From the NCBI GenBank assembly GCA_003693705.1, contig RBZT01000120.1, positions 9,966 through 63,232 of the forward strand: a stretch of 53,267 bases of DNA, read 5' to 3'. Of this stretch, positions 20,980-33,377 are shown piece by piece. Source of the stretch: Polymyxa betae (taxonomy: Eukaryota; Endomyxa; Phytomyxea; Plasmodiophorida; Plasmodiophoridae). The notes under the pieces were generated by a model, which was given only the letters and a program-made list of their open reading frames with translations, was not told the DNA's origin and made no database searches. How positions within the stretch are numbered: position 1 is the stretch's first letter; each line of letters starts with the position of its first letter. The translations under genes and the position numbers were made by a program.

Positions 20980-23900
20980 ATCGGGCAAGCGGAAAAGAGT
21001 GGACGTTGATGGAACAGAGCTTTGGGAAGAGCGAGACGCATACTGGCCACGGCACCTGTGGAGAGATAATCCTAAAAGAGGAATGTTCACTGTTGCAATA
21101 TTGGAAAAACTCAGGATGCAAACTCCACAGTCAATGACGCCTGAGCGAATGCTCATGCGCCAATTACTTCGTGATCAGATCGCTTTCAAAAAGTTGTATG
21201 ACTTCTTGATTATGATTCTAAATGTTCGTTACTGATATCCATTTAGTATGTCTCGGGGGACGATTCATTCGGACGCTGAGAAGCTGTAGCATGAGACCAA
21301 TATACGGTTTCCGGCAGCCCAAGCCACATTAGAGTTTGCTCGCAGCTTTAAATTGTTGTGTCAGTATTTTTGGCCTCTGTTGTGATCATGATCTCTCGAC
21401 AATAGAACTTCTTGACAAATTTACAGATATGAAGGCGAAGGAAGCCGCCAAAAAAACAAGAAGCTTCAGCTGTTGGAGTCCAATCCAGGACAAGACGGTG
21501 GCGTTGCATACAATTTTCCTAAAGGCGCTCTCGGTTTGATGCTAGAATCGGTCTACGAGGATTTCCTGCAACAAGAAAAGAGTGACTATTCGGGGTTTGA
21601 TATCAAAACCAACAGCCGAGGTCAACACGCACGAAACGATTTAGTATAGCATCTGGAAAAGCGATGGAAAGAGGTGAATGGTACAAAAAAAAACGAGATC
21701 CTGATCAATAAGTCCTGTTTCTTTCTTCAAAAATATCTGAACTAAGATTGCCCTGGGTACATTCTTGCGACCCACTCCTAATCACCTGAAACAATAACAG
21801 CAACAAAGCCATTACCATGCAATGAAATATTCATCGCACGAGCAATGGATAGGAAAGGAAGTGCTTCTGTAGATCTCATCGCTGCACGGGGAGACTCGTC
21901 CATCCATACACTTTTCAAGATCACAAAATTGACGATGTCAATTTGGACGACCAGCAATTAGATGATGTTTCATCCATCCAGTCATTATCTTCAAATGGTT
22001 GTGATTTCCATGTTCTGTTTGACGATGGTCCAGATTTGGACGGACACCCTTGTTCAAATCGCAGCACCGCCAGCGAAGATCAGGAGGTCCCGGTGAACGA
22101 AGATGCAATACTTTCTGAGGTGGAACCAACAACAAGCTCGAGCGAACTTGAAAGTCTCAGTACTCGGATGACTCTGAATGGTCAAGAGGAGACTCCAGCA
22201 ATGTCGATGATCACAGCACAGAGCTAGAGGACCAAGAAAACGATTTCGATTCTACTTGATGTCCATATTATTCAGACTATGAATAAGGCTCGAGCAATGC
22301 TGCGAAGTCCTTCCATTACAAGAGCAAACCAAATGCACGAGCTGGGTGTTGAGACCGCTGTTCACCTGGAGAAAATCAAAATCAAAATCATGCAGTTCTC
22401 CGACCAGCTTCTGCGATCGGGCGTCAACAAGAAAAATTTCGATGAATTGCTGTCATCTTACCTTCTGGAAATGTCAACATCAAGAGATCCGATGACAGCA
22501 GAAGTAACTTCTCTTTACAACAACTTCCCAGAAACATGGAAACAAGCGAAAGTTCAATTCTAAGAGAAATATTCCCTCAGTTCAAGCCGATGCTTTTGTA
22601 CTCAAGTCCAGATGGGCATCGTATTTTCGCTCTTGATCTGGAGACTGCATGCAGAAGAATGCCTTTCTGCCACATTCCAAGACAGAATGCACGAACGATT
22701 CTTTACTAGCCAATTTCATATGATATTCAGGACATTTGTATCTGGTGAACAGCTGAAAACTCGCTAAAGATCCGATTTGCCTTCGCTGCCTTTGCTGAAC
22801 TGTTTTGGTCGGGATTCGAGGAAATCGATATTGCAGTAGAAGAGTATGCTACAACGAAAAAGAAGGAAGAGGTCATGACCGACTGGATTCATGGTGAGTT
22901 ACTCTATGAGGTTTTATGTTCCATTTCATTTGAAAGAAAAAGAACATAGTGCAAGATCCGGTACAAATAGAATGGCATAAGATCATGAATGTTTATTGAA
23001 TTGACAGGAAAGAGATCTTGCTTTCTCGCCCTTTCCCATTGCTACGATGGGTCTCGGGTTCATGACTCGTCGAAGATTTCGGTCTGGCCTCATGTCTTCT
23101 CTTATCTTACATTGCCGTCTTCCGCTCGCTGCAAGCCGTCCTCTATTTTGATGACATCATCATCATATTTTTCCAGCCAAGCTTTTTTTCGGTTGATTGC
23201 TCATGAATTGAACATGATCAATGTTCGGGGTCTCTCCATATTTGATGCATCTATTGATCGCCTCATTGATGTACGTTTGTGCAAATTCACCTGCTTTACA
23301 GATATTAAAAGCAATGCTAGATTAAAGATCAAGTTATGAGCAACCTGCTTTTGCGAAAGCAGTCATGAAGGCCGGATCGTCAAGTACTCATGGCGCATGC
23401 ATCTGCTCGATCTTTGGAGTGAGATATTCCAAGCGAACGTGTCGGCTAGGATCCTTTAGGTTCCTCCGAACATCGCACTCTCTTCGGAAGAAGATAGCCA
23501 TCCCTGCTTGTTTGGGGCGGCATGCCAAGTCTCCTTCCCCAACGTTTTGGGTCAAGGACGAATTGCTACAAGCTGGTTTGGTTTCAAATCCTTTTTGTAT
23601 GGAAATTTTCCCTTATCACGCATAGGAACCGCATCTGTACGCTACGAAGAAGACAAGATCAAGTCTAAAAGATTCCAAGTTTTGAAAACAAGAACACAGA
23701 GTGCTCGCCATGGGTTAAAATGTTATGATCGCTCAGGCGATTCTAATCACCCTTACAAGAAACCAGGTCCAGGACAATATGGTGTTGACGCCCTAACCGA
23801 TTCATTATTCACTGGGTGGGACCCTTGCCGTCAGTTCAAATCTGATTTTATGCATCACTTGGGAGTAAGTCTCCGACAATGAATGAACATGTATCACAGT

Positions 23901-25330
23901 TACGAACTTCTTCTACAGAACGCAATCAAAACTCTGGTGGAAGCGCTTGATTGTAAAAGCGGAGGATCTGGACTTGCAACCAAATCAATGTAATATTGGA
24001 GCCGGACTCAGAGCTGCCGTGGGCGTTGGTTACAGGAAGCAGAAAGATCATATCAGATCGGTTAAAAAGCTTACGCCATCCGGAAAGTAAGCAATGCAAA
24101 AACATGTAAATCGAAAGTAATATTGTAAACAGAGTCTGAGGAGTTGTTCCATCCCTACATAAAATCTCAGCAGCTAGTGAAGAACTCCCAATGGCACATG
24201 ATAATGCATGGGTTGCTCAAATACCTGACCAGAGGGTTGTTTCGCGAGAACGTTCACGCCCGCCGCTTCCAAAAATCCCTTTATGGGTTTTTTGATGTTT
24301 TGTCACGAAGCTTGTGCTGGACCATGAAGCGTTCCCAGCTTCACAATCTTCACAGCTCCATTATTGAGGCCATTACATTGTTGGAGGAGGTATTTCTATA
24401 TGGCTCACCCTAAAAGCCCTCACAGATGTCTTTGCAGAATGTTCCGAGCATGCTAATGACCCTCCCTGTGCACTTGACTATTCATATTGTTCCTCACATT
24501 TTACAAAATCTTGGTCCTCTTACAACTACGGCTTGGAACTTTTGGTCGGTGATCCATGCAACCAGAGGCCATTCGGTGAACATAATCAACAACGATTCAG
24601 AACAAGCTGTTATCTCATACTTTTTGGTTTGGATCCCTTCAATCTAATGTCACCGTATTGAGAATTTATTCAGGCTGCAATATCACGATGAGTTTTCTTC
24701 AGGTTTCGATAGATTGTGGACATCTGGGCAAACATCTGAGGACGAAGACACCGTTTTTGATAGATCGAAGACAGAAATGCATCGATTCGCAATTACAGAT
24801 TGGCAGCTCGGTATTTTACCAAACTGGTCAACCTCAAGTATATATCTGACACTGAAAAGGACGTTTGCACCAAGAATTGATTCTTAAGATCGACGAATAT
24901 CGTGAATGCGTTAAGAGCTTCAATTACAAGATGTCAGAGCCGTTTACTGAAACGCGGCTGTTAACTGAGCCAATTCTTTTCTTCCAACGATATCATTCGG
25001 GATTAATGCTGCATTTGCGGGAAAACGGGTTCGATGAGACTCTGATGAAGGCGTTGAGCGGTAAGTAAGCTTCAGTACTGTAATAATTATCTTCAATTGG
25101 AATGCCTCATTTCGAAAGAAACCAACTGGCAGGTACGTTGGAAGAACGGTAGTCGTGAATCTTACTGATCACGTCGATGGCAAACGTTTTCGCGACCAGA
25201 TTGCTGCTGCAATGTGGTCCGATTACGTTCGTATTAGCGAAAATATACATCAGCGTGAGATTATAAACTTGTGGTGAATCACATAAAAATTTATTAATAA
25301 AAAACCTAAACATCTTTTTGAAGGTCACTT
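20980..25330 (+). pseudogene. CACTA/EnSpm-like TNP2-type transposase, multi-exon and damaged
   Basis: Blocks in order resemble a TNP2 (Transposase_21) protein: an acidic N-terminal part (about 21940-22560), RMPFCHIPRQNARTILY (about 22660), MTDWIH joined across an intron at 22894-22949 to VQDPVQIEWHKIMN, then KISVWPHVFSYLTLPSSARC and LNMINVRGLSIFDASIDRL (23080-23280), QFKSDFMHHLG (to 23864), an intron 23865-23918, NAIKTLVEALDCK, SQWHMIMHGLLKYLTRG (24190) and IHIVPHILQNLGPLTTTAWN (24480). The S-W-P/LPP-x-x-R, D-F-M-H and H-L-x-x-x-GP landmarks fit that family. Another GT-AG intron fits at 25061-25118. Frame breaks are frequent. No CACTA terminal repeat was located. Confidence 0.6.
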
Positions 25331-25335
25331 CGGTT

Positions 25336-26436
25336 CTATTCAATAAGGCTTTTCAGCAAATTCCAACGCAAGTTATCTTGCAGAATAACAAAGGTCTTGG
25401 CCTTCGTCGGATCTTGCATTATGTTAATGAATGCAATCATATTATCCATTAAGTCTGAATCAAGGGCGGTTGACTCCTGTAGCAACTGCAATGCTTCCGC
25501 CAAAACGTCACGTGTTTGCATTACAGGTTTCAAAGATCTTGCATGACTTGGGAATCTGCATTCATTGCTTCGAGCAGATGCTGTAGCTCATCGCAGAGTC
25601 GCTTCCCTGTTCTTAGTCGTTTTCGTTTAACTTTCGTAGAAAACCCACAATCTGCAGCACGTTTTCTAGGTGGTCTCCCTGGAGTAAAACGTAACTCCCG
25701 TGGATTCACATGCTGAATAGGATTGTCGGGATCAACATCTTCCTCGGCGTCATCACAGCCAGCCTCGCCGCTATTCTCCCCATCAGGGATGTCAAATTCA
25801 CAATCACTATAGTTGAAGACCGTGCCGGAAGCAGTTGCTGTCTGTGAAGAAACAGCCGGATCTGGCGAGGAGGGTTTGACCGCAAGAGGGACCGTAGGAG
25901 GCTCACAAGCAGCCGCAGCGTTCAAGCCAGTCACTGTTCGTCCTTGACACAGTAATTCAAGCAAAGGGTACAGGTCGAAGCGTGATTTGAGCCATGACTT
26001 TCTGGCCCTTTGAAATTTCTATCTCTGATATCACTAAAGCTGCACAATGGAAGGCAAATTGCTGTTGATTTTACCTTGAGCTCTTCATCCCACGCCTTTG
26101 CATTCGGATTCTCTGGTCCATAGCTATCAAAATCCCAACCCCAGCACGATTTATTTTTTTAAGTATTCGTATACAATGAATTTGTGTCTGAGCTAAAACA
26201 GATTTTCATACTGTCAACGAATCGGAAGCAGGCTCCCTTACATAACGATACTTTTCTTTCAGCTGGAGCACAGTTCCCGTGATACCCACATCTGCCAGCT
26301 TGGCGGCAGCGGCTTTCCAAGTCTCCGTCTTGAACCCATTCTGGGCACGCTTCCCAAGAACGTTTGCCTGGTATGTTAGTTCCCTTATCCAGACGCTGTC
26401 ACCATTGCCCACAACAACAGGCTTCACATCAGCCAT
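25336..26436 (-). pseudogene. Myb/SANT-like DNA-binding protein gene
   Basis: The start MADVKPVVVGNGDSVWI at 26436 opens a first exon of exactly 65 codons ending QLKEKYRY at 26242, where GTAAGG follows. It contains DSVWIRELTYQANVLGKR and ETWKAAAAKLADVG, a Myb/SANT-like (Myb_DNA-bind_3 style) helix set. The typical continuation CWGWDFDSYGPENPNAKAWD is at about 26150-26080, and the gene proceeds as RKSWLKSRFDLYPLLELLCQG. The tail has an acidic stretch, RFTPGRPPRKRAADCGF and NMIAFINIMQDPTKAKTF. A one-base frame break lies at a run of seven T/A near 26155 and another near 25532. Proteins of this build accompany DNA transposons or act as regulators; the true partner is unknown. Confidence 0.55.
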
Positions 26437-26660
26437 GATGAGAGAAGTCAATAGATTGAACAATTCCCGCGCTCCGGCGTTCCCACGTATATTTCCTGAG
26501 GTGGAAGCTGAGGAACAATTCCACGGGAATTCCGGCGAAAACGCCGGAATTCCCGTCCCTGCATCTTTGTCATCCAAACAGGGCGCAACCTCAGGAAACC
26601 GGAATTCCCACGCATTTCTGGGAATTCCGGCGTTTTTCGTGACGTCCAAACGGGCCCTTA
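26437..26660. repeat. MITE-like cluster of GGAATTCC palindromes
   Basis: A perfect 14-bp hairpin (CGGGAATTCCGGCG at 26524-26537, four-base loop, mirror arm 26542-26555) is accompanied by further CGGAATTCCCA and TGGGAATTCCGGCG copies at about 26600 and 26618-26632. The right end reads GTCCAAACGGGCCC followed by TTA, like a PIF/Harbinger end with a TTA/TAA duplication. A related CATCCAAACAGGGCG is at 26572. A matching left terminus was not found, so boundaries are provisional. It lies directly upstream of the Myb/SANT start. Confidence 0.5.
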
Positions 26661-27830
26661 ATGTGCCTCTCCCAAGTGTCAGTATGGAACAAAGGCCGAT
26701 AGTTGATGATTTCAGAGCATCTGTCAGTGAACCAACGTCTGGGTCCGAGACGGCCGGACATACCAGCACACACCCCCGAAAACCACAAAATGGTGTCTTA
26801 TCAGTTGACAGAGTGCCGCACCAGAGTCAATTCGTGAATGAAATAACGGCAACAGTCACGCAGTTCTTAATAACATCGACAACACCGACGAAACGCAAAA
26901 TGCGGTGGCGGGCAACCCATCTGAAACCATCATTGACAATTATTGCCTAAAGCTGTGAGCCGGTACAGGTCGTTTCAGCGCCCCTCAGCGATTGCGTTTA
27001 GGCTGCTCAGTTCGGTTCAGCGATAGTTCAGTCGGGTCAGCCGAGATTGCTTCGAAGCGATGGTGTTTTTATACAAATCATTGATGCATTTATTTCTTCG
27101 TTATTACACCGCAATTATTGGGCATTGTATAAAGATCCATTGAAAAAATGCTGGCGACAGAACGTTTTTTCTGCCAAATCGCTGAACGTTTCTGAACTTC
27201 TCATTTACACTATTTCTCAGATTTTACGGATCGTTGAGGATAGGATCAACTGGGAACTCCGCTGCGCATTTTTGTCGCACCTACAGTCTGAAAGGGCGGG
27301 CAAATTACCATGAGGTGTTGGTATTTGAATGCCACTGGTGATCACGTGTTGTCTAGTGTTTAGCCACTGTGGCGCCAACTAATCCATCACCCAAATCCAC
27401 TGTACCATATACACCGTCTAAATGCGCAGTGTGCGCTGGCACTCCATGTTCTCCCCAAATTGAAGGTTGGGTTGGTCATTCTGTAATCTAGGCGATTCCT
27501 GAATCATGTCCGTGCCATGGCCAACCCACTCCCCGTCTTCGTTCGATGTTGCGAAGCCGTACCTGCACTGTATGCTAAAGAGTGTTTTTTCCCAAGGAGC
27601 TCTGAAACAGCCCACTGGTAAAGGCATCAAGGCCAAATTACCTAGGTTGTCTAAAGTCATGGCACGAGACGTCAACAACCAGGCGAACATATTCTGGAGA
27701 GGATGTAAAAATACTGCTTGCTCTTTACCTTCATTTTGTTAATATTGTATTATTAGTTAAAGGCGACAGCGATTCCTTTAACGAGTCCCATCAATCACTT
27801 TTCCATTCATACCCTGCGGAAGTCAAAGCA
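26661..27830. other. Unassigned stretch
   Basis: Frames at 27047-27313 (plus) and 27418-27742 (both strands) lack any motif I recognise. The segment 27420-27740 is open in more than one frame and has coding-like texture in places (for example KHSLAYSAGTASQ on the minus strand), but no family can be named. Confidence 0.4.
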
Positions 27831-28474
27831 ATGTTTTCGGCGGGTGACAAAATCAGGCCTGACAAAACGCCAAGAATTCCATCCACACGCTTCATAGTTG
27901 GTGGAAAACATCAAACCACCAAAACCCCAACCCGAGGCGCCCCATCGGTCAGAATCGAATCTTATTCAGAAACACGTTTGAAGGTGCATCTCACATCATG
28001 CACTATCTCGACCATCGAACATTGAAAAACGACTCTGTCGATATATTCACACTTTTCCCAGGAACTGACATTACCCAAGAAATATCGAAGGATGGAATGG
28101 AAATCATGTTCTACATCCGCAATCCGAACAGATTGACGGCGAAGATGTTCTCCAATAAGAAGAGATATGAAGATGAGATTTACGAGGTCGACGAGGACGA
28201 TCAACGTCAATGTTTGATGTCGTACTTCAAGTCATAAACTCCTCAGGAATATGTCTACCAGGTGGAGTTGCCACAGTCCATACTGACCCACCCAGATTTC
28301 ATTGAAAGCTGGTGGGTTAACAATAACGGAGCATCGTCACTGGTGTGCGACTTTACCCAGCAGTGCGACTATGATTACCAGTCGAGATTCAGTCTAGTAG
28401 CCACATACCGCGCAACATCTTCGCTGGCTGCCAAACGCCTAGCTAACCAGAGTGTTAATTTACAAAAGCAATAA
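27831..28474 (+). pseudogene. Unknown protein, interrupted by a frameshift and a TAA
   Basis: The reading starts FSAGDKIRPDKTPRIPSTRF, changes frame near 27980, and proceeds SHIMHYLDHRTLKNDSVDI, DITQEISKDGMEIMFYIRN and YEVDEDDQRQCLMSYFKS. An in-frame TAA at 28235-28237 interrupts it. The same frame then continues TPQEYVYQVELPQSILTH, ESWWVNNNGASSLVCDFTQQ and ATYRATSSLAAKRLANQ to 28474. The combined frame is over 200 codons with a balanced composition, so it is probably a decayed real gene. I do not recognise the family. It is not an RT, integrase or DDE protein. Confidence 0.4.
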
Positions 28475-28664
28475 AATTTGGGAGAGAAGTGCCCGCCAAA
28501 GATGGCATAGGCGTGGCTCTCCCTGCAATTCAACCATTAAGTTTTGTCGAAATACTTAGTACGCCTAATTGTTAGTGTTACCGCATCTTCCAGTGCATTC
28601 GAACACTCTTAAGTGGGAAAGATCGGGCTCTCTAAAACCTAGTCTTGTATGGAGACTTTTTATT

Positions 28665-29557
28665 TAGCGTTTTGGTTGGGGATAGGATAGATTACCATTC
28701 TCATGGCTTCTGGATAATATGTCGCTGGAGCTCCTGCATAATGCAGCAAAAAGCGTGCCATGTCCGTGGTGGCTTCGGAGGATGAATTCTTCTAAGGACT
28801 TTTCGGCATTGTTCGTTTTAATTGGATTCTCTTGTTTAATGGAGGAATCTTTTTGCAATTCAATGGAGTAGTATGTACCACCTCATCATCACGGAGTACA
28901 ATTATGTCTTTTCTAGGAAGTTTGTAACTCGGTTAAGGTATTTGAAAAATTTCATGTCTTCGGATTGTTATCTCAGGAAAAATACTTCAGCAAAGTGAGA
29001 GTACAGGTCGAGTATGATAATGGAGTACAGCTCACAGTCAAACGCGGGATTTCTGTGCATGGGTTCGCAAAGGTGTGGATACTCGTCCAAGTGCCAGAGT
29101 CGCTTGTGCACGTTTACGTTCGTTCGGAAATGGGTTCGTTTTCCTTTTTCCGTGACTAAATGACTCGCAACAAAAATTCTTTCGATTAGTCACTTTAATT
29201 TCGTTGACCATGTCCTTTCGCCAGAGATGTTTCAGGGGATCTCTACTAATGTCAAGACGAGCATGCCAGAGTGCCTCAGAAGCAGGATTTGCGGTCATGC
29301 AGAATTTGTTTATTTGTCATGATTGAAGTTAGATAAAGGACCTGTCAGTCACGTAGTACAGGTCATCGCTACGAAAGCCAACAGCTATGAGTACCAGTAT
29401 CTCTGCAATACGGTGCCATCTGCCACTGACGAACGTAGCCTTGTTGATCTGCGGTCTGCGCCAAAACGAATAGTCCAGTCTCCAAGCAGTCTACGATAGC
29501 GTTACTACCAGTTAGCGTAGAGACCCCCATGCGGTTTCTATTTGTAACGTGAGCCAT
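28665..29557 (-). pseudogene. Ty1/copia integrase relic 2
   Basis: Minus-strand reading gives LFVLAQTADQQGYVRQW, then SEALWHARLDISRDPLKHLW, MVNEIKVTNRKNFCCESFSHG with KRKTNPFP, the GAG-pre-integrase and zinc-binding block of copia. It continues in other frames with CEPMHRN, IILDLYSHFAEVFFLR (first catalytic region) and DMARFLLHYAGAPATYYPEA (the A-R-x-L-L-x-x-A-x-L segment after the core). The second Asp and Glu boxes are degenerate. Several stops and frameshifts occur. It is unrelated in position to the RT relic at 30480, which lies on the other strand. Confidence 0.7.
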
Positions 29558-30479
29558 CCCTACCCCGGAAATGCTCTTAACCGTAATTATCGGACTCGCC
29601 TCTCCGCTCCTGCAGCGTATCTATTCTCAGCCCTATGTTTGACATCTGGCTAGAAGCTCTAATGTTCATTGTTATCATTGCATCAATAATCCATGATGTA
29701 TAGATCTCCACATCTAGTTTCTGCATGTTTGAACACGCAAGGTATGCTGTCCAAGAAATGACTTTGATAGTTCTTTTGCATAACCTGCAAGCTGTGCGGG
29801 CTATTGATTGTATATAACAAAATATCTTGTTTATGCGTATTCGGATTCAATATTCATCAACACAATAAAAATGCTGTCCAATGGGCTATCGTGTCCGCTC
29901 TCAGCTCTTAACCTTTTGTAGAAACAGCAGTGATTACAGAGCTATCATGGACTGACACAGTCATAACACTGCGAACAAACGATTCTTGCTGATTCCAGAA
30001 CCCAGACTGCCAACCGTGAGTAATATGCTCATGATGCCCTGACAACGACATGAGTTTGCACCAAATCCCATCAAGTTCATATTGTTATCTCGATATCTAT
30101 ACTCCAATATGTGATCGAGTCAATTTGTGCCACCCAATGATATTCTTAGAATAAGTTCTATAGTGTGAACACCTGATCCTAAGCTCATAATGCGATGTGG
30201 AAACGCTTCCGAACTCCCGATCGTGGTCGGTCTCAGCAATCTTGGTGATAGAGATAGCATACTACCGATCATAAACGTGAACAGCCTGTTAGAAACAGAG
30301 ACGCACTTTGCTTAGTGCGAAAGTCCGCGGTTCCCGTTCTGCTGTACCATTATCAGATGATTGCATGCCAGCTCGTCGATCATCACTCGACTGCTGATGT
30401 GTTTGAATTGGCGCCGCACACTTCCGCACCTCAAGAAAATGTAACATGTTCAATCAGCAAAGACCAACTGGCAAGGCCC
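29558..30479. other. Unassigned A/T-rich spacer
   Basis: I see no coding block, repeat or RNA gene here. Frames are short and motif-free. Confidence 0.5.
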
Positions 30480-31080
30480 GACATTCAGATGATCACAATT
30501 TCGCAAGAAAAAGTGCATTCGTCTGTCCCAGAAGCTTTATCATCAGCATATGCTGGCCATTGGCTGACGCTATGGCTAAAGAAAGGCACCAATTAGATTT
30601 CTTCAAAAACATGGACCCTCGAACAAAAACAATATTGTGCAAGTGGATTTTATTATCAAGCCGAACCAGACCGGAGACGGGCTCATACGTTAATTCAAGG
30701 CCAGGCTGGTGGTCAATGGCTTCTTCAACGGGCCGGTTTGATTAAGATGAAACGTTTGCCCCTGTCGCACAACAACAGTCTTTCCGCGTTTTGCTGGCAC
30801 TTGCTGCTCAACACTGAGTGTTTTTCCACCAAATTGATATAGTTTGTAACGGTGAAATTGAAGGCGAAAATTTCTTGAAACAACCAGACCAATTTATATA
30901 TCCCCGGCCTTGAACGTGGTGTTTGCAATCTCAACGAGGCCCTATATGGACTGAAGCAAGCTGGCATGATATGGAACCAGCAACTGGAGAACTTCCTGAT
31001 CAACGGCCTCACCATCACAGAGTTGCTGCCGATTTATAAGTCGGCAGGTGTTGAAATCACATCTCTTAATTCCATTCGGA
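30480..31080 (+). pseudogene. Ty1/copia reverse transcriptase relic 3
   Basis: Shifting plus frames read GHWLTAMAKE-like sequence, CKWILLSSRT, then DETFAPVAQQQSFRVLLALA, QIDIVCNGEIEGENFLKQPD with QFIYP, and NEALYGLKQAGMIWNQQLEN with FLINGL. The last blocks are the TFAPVA, TAFLNGE-x-E-x-x-x-x-QP and YGLKQ-x-x-x-x-W motifs of copia RTs. The YVDD part is not present, since the copy ends soon after. Multiple frameshifts show long inactivity. Confidence 0.75.
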
Positions 31081-31414
31081 TCCTTACTGCAAGTGCAGCG
31101 AAGCAGAGACATAGTGTTAATGAAATGGAGTCGTTATATTAATGAATTATCCGAACTCCGTAGTATTACTACTCATATGCGTAATTGGTCCAAATTAGAT
31201 TAAGACCACCTTCCATATATACTTTTTTGTTTCGGCGGATAACGCCAGGGGGAACCTTACATGTGATACCGGGTTTCATTGCTCCGGGGTTATCAATCCA
31301 AGTCCGAATCACCCGATTTTGTCAAATTCTTAGTGAGTAACCCCTTTCAAATCAACTAATAATACTTCTTCAGTTCTCAAATACGTGATAAAATTGGGAA
31401 AAACATTCTAGATT
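31081..31414. other. Unassigned spacer
   Basis: No gene or repeat recognised between the copia relic and the putative mariner left end. Confidence 0.45.
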
Positions 31415-33185
31415 TTTTTCAAAAAAAAATAACAGTGACGCAATTTTGGTACCACCAGGTTGCTCTTATTTTAAGCTTTCCAGAAATGTAATTTTTGTTC
31501 GTACTGGCCCATCTATTCTGCCTATCTTGTCATCAAACCAATATCCAGCTACAAATCTCTAAAGAATATTGAAGTCTTACTTGTCCCACATCTTTGTGTT
31601 ACAGTCCTCATTTGCCAGCGTTTAGAATGGCTGATGACGGCGTCGAAGATGGAGCTCTCTGCGGTCGCCTGTTAGCGATGTGTCTGGCCGCTGAGCAACA
31701 GTTTAGACCAGTATTAAGCCATCGTCTAGCCACTGAGGCTATCTACGGCCCTACAGACAGCAGATTTCGCTGAAACCGCAAACAGGAAAGCCCATTGCTC
31801 GATAGTTAAGCTGCCAGTCCAGAGCCCGAATGTGATAGCAGACCGAATCTGTCTGAAAACGAACGAAAACAAATTCTGGATTTTCCATTAGCAAAAAGTA
31901 GTGACGGAAAGCTAAAACAAGGCTCCCTGGAGACTGCATCCAATCTTTTCAACAAATCCTACCCAACAGTTCAATGAATTTGGAGCCGATAAAAACTTGC
32001 ACGAAATGCTGGATCAGCTGTAGATTTGACTTCAAGAAAAAGAGGGCGGGTTGGAAGAAAAAAGAAGGCACTGGACCTCAATAAGCTAGAGGAAATTCCA
32101 TTGGAAAAACGAGCAACTCTACGCGATCTAGCATCTGCTTTTAATGTAGCGATCTCAACAATGCATGATCGCTTGAAAAGGGGTGATATCAGAAGACATG
32201 TTAATAGACTTAAGCCCCGATTGACGGCGTCGAACTAAAGGAAAAGAATTGCAAGGTGCCTGGAGCACTTCGATGTGGATAGCATTCGAGCAATCCCAAG
32301 TTCTGCGGAATGACCAACATCGTGCACTTCGACGAGAAGTGGTTCTATATCACCACGGCCTCAAAAAATTACTACTTGCTTCCTACAGAAAAGGAGCCTT
32401 ATAATAAATGTTAGAGCAAGCGCAGCATTACAAAAGTGAAGTTTTGGCCGCAATAGCGCGGCCAATATTTGATTCTGCGGGCAAAATTCTTTTTGACGGT
32501 AAGATAGGATTATTTCCTATAATTGAATTAGATCGAGTCAAAAAATCCAGTAAGAATAGGCCTGCAGGAACGCTGCTCACAAAACCAGTTAGCATGAACA
32601 AGGTCAAATTTCGTCAGCTTTTGATCGAAAATGTACTACCAGCCATTCGGACAAAATGGCCTGAAAACATCAACCAGGGTCCGATTATCATTCAGCAAGA
32701 TAACGCGACACCACATATAGCTCCGCAAGACCAAGACTTTTAGCAGCTGTTGCTGAAGGCAGCGTAGACATAAGATTGAAGTTCCAACCTCCTAATAGTC
32801 CGGATTTGAATGTACTCGATCTCGGGTTTTGTTCTGCCATACAATGTTTGCAGCAGACAAAGGCTCCCGCCACTGTTGATGAGTTGACTGGAGAAGTAAT
32901 TTCTGCTTTCAAAGAAATTGAGCCAGAAACGCTTAACAAAGCTTTCCTCAGCCAGCAAAATTGCATGACCGATTCATGAAGTACAACGGAGGCATCTGTT
33001 ATCGGCTCCCGCACATGCATAAGGACGTGTTGGCCCGAAAGGGGATGTTTCCAGATCGATTGTCGTACGATCTGCTGTTGATATCTCGCTGTGTCATTCA
33101 TTGCTTTTGAACCAGAAAACCCAATTTTTTCACTTATTTTCGAACAACTCCGCAACGCAATTTTATCACTTATTTCCGAACAGAG
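31415..33185 (+). mobile_element. Tc1/mariner element, decayed
   Basis: The transposase relic at 32026-32979 is flanked by weakly matching ends: at left a stretch with ATAACAGTGACGCAATTTTG (31429-31450), at right AATTTTATCACTTATTTCCG (33160-33178), which reverse-complements to CGGAAATAAGTGATAAAATT. A second similar word lies at 33143-33155. The correspondence is imperfect, so boundaries are approximate. About 400 bases at the left (31620-32020) have no recognised motif. Confidence 0.45.
32026..32979 (+). pseudogene. Mariner-like DD39D transposase relic
   Basis: The N-terminal helix-turn-helix reads RATLRDLASAFNVAISTMHD with RLKRG, preceded by RVGRKKKALDLN. The catalytic boxes are NIVHFDEKWFYITTASKNY (first Asp, about 32304), IIIQQDNATPHIAP (second Asp, about 32690) and PPNSPDLNVLDLGF (third Asp, about 32800). 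The NSPDLN-x-LDLGF form and an estimated 39-residue gap from the second Asp point to a plant/oomycete-type mariner with a D,D,39D triad. A stop after TASN at 32236, a frame change near 32300, and further stops at about 32405 and 32741 inactivate it. The C-terminus reads LTGEVISAFKEIEPETLNKA and LSQQNCM. Confidence 0.88.
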
Positions 33186-33377
33186 GAAGTGTATATAAAT
33201 TAATGAATATAATCACGACCATCCCGAGCGTAATTGATAGAGTTATTTAAGAGATCACGGTATTTGGTCGTATGATTTTCGATATAATCAATTACCGTTT
33301 GATTTCTAAATGTCAATAATGTTCAAAGGAGTTCTTGGTTATATCCTTCCCATAAAATATGAACACTTTGTAATTGT

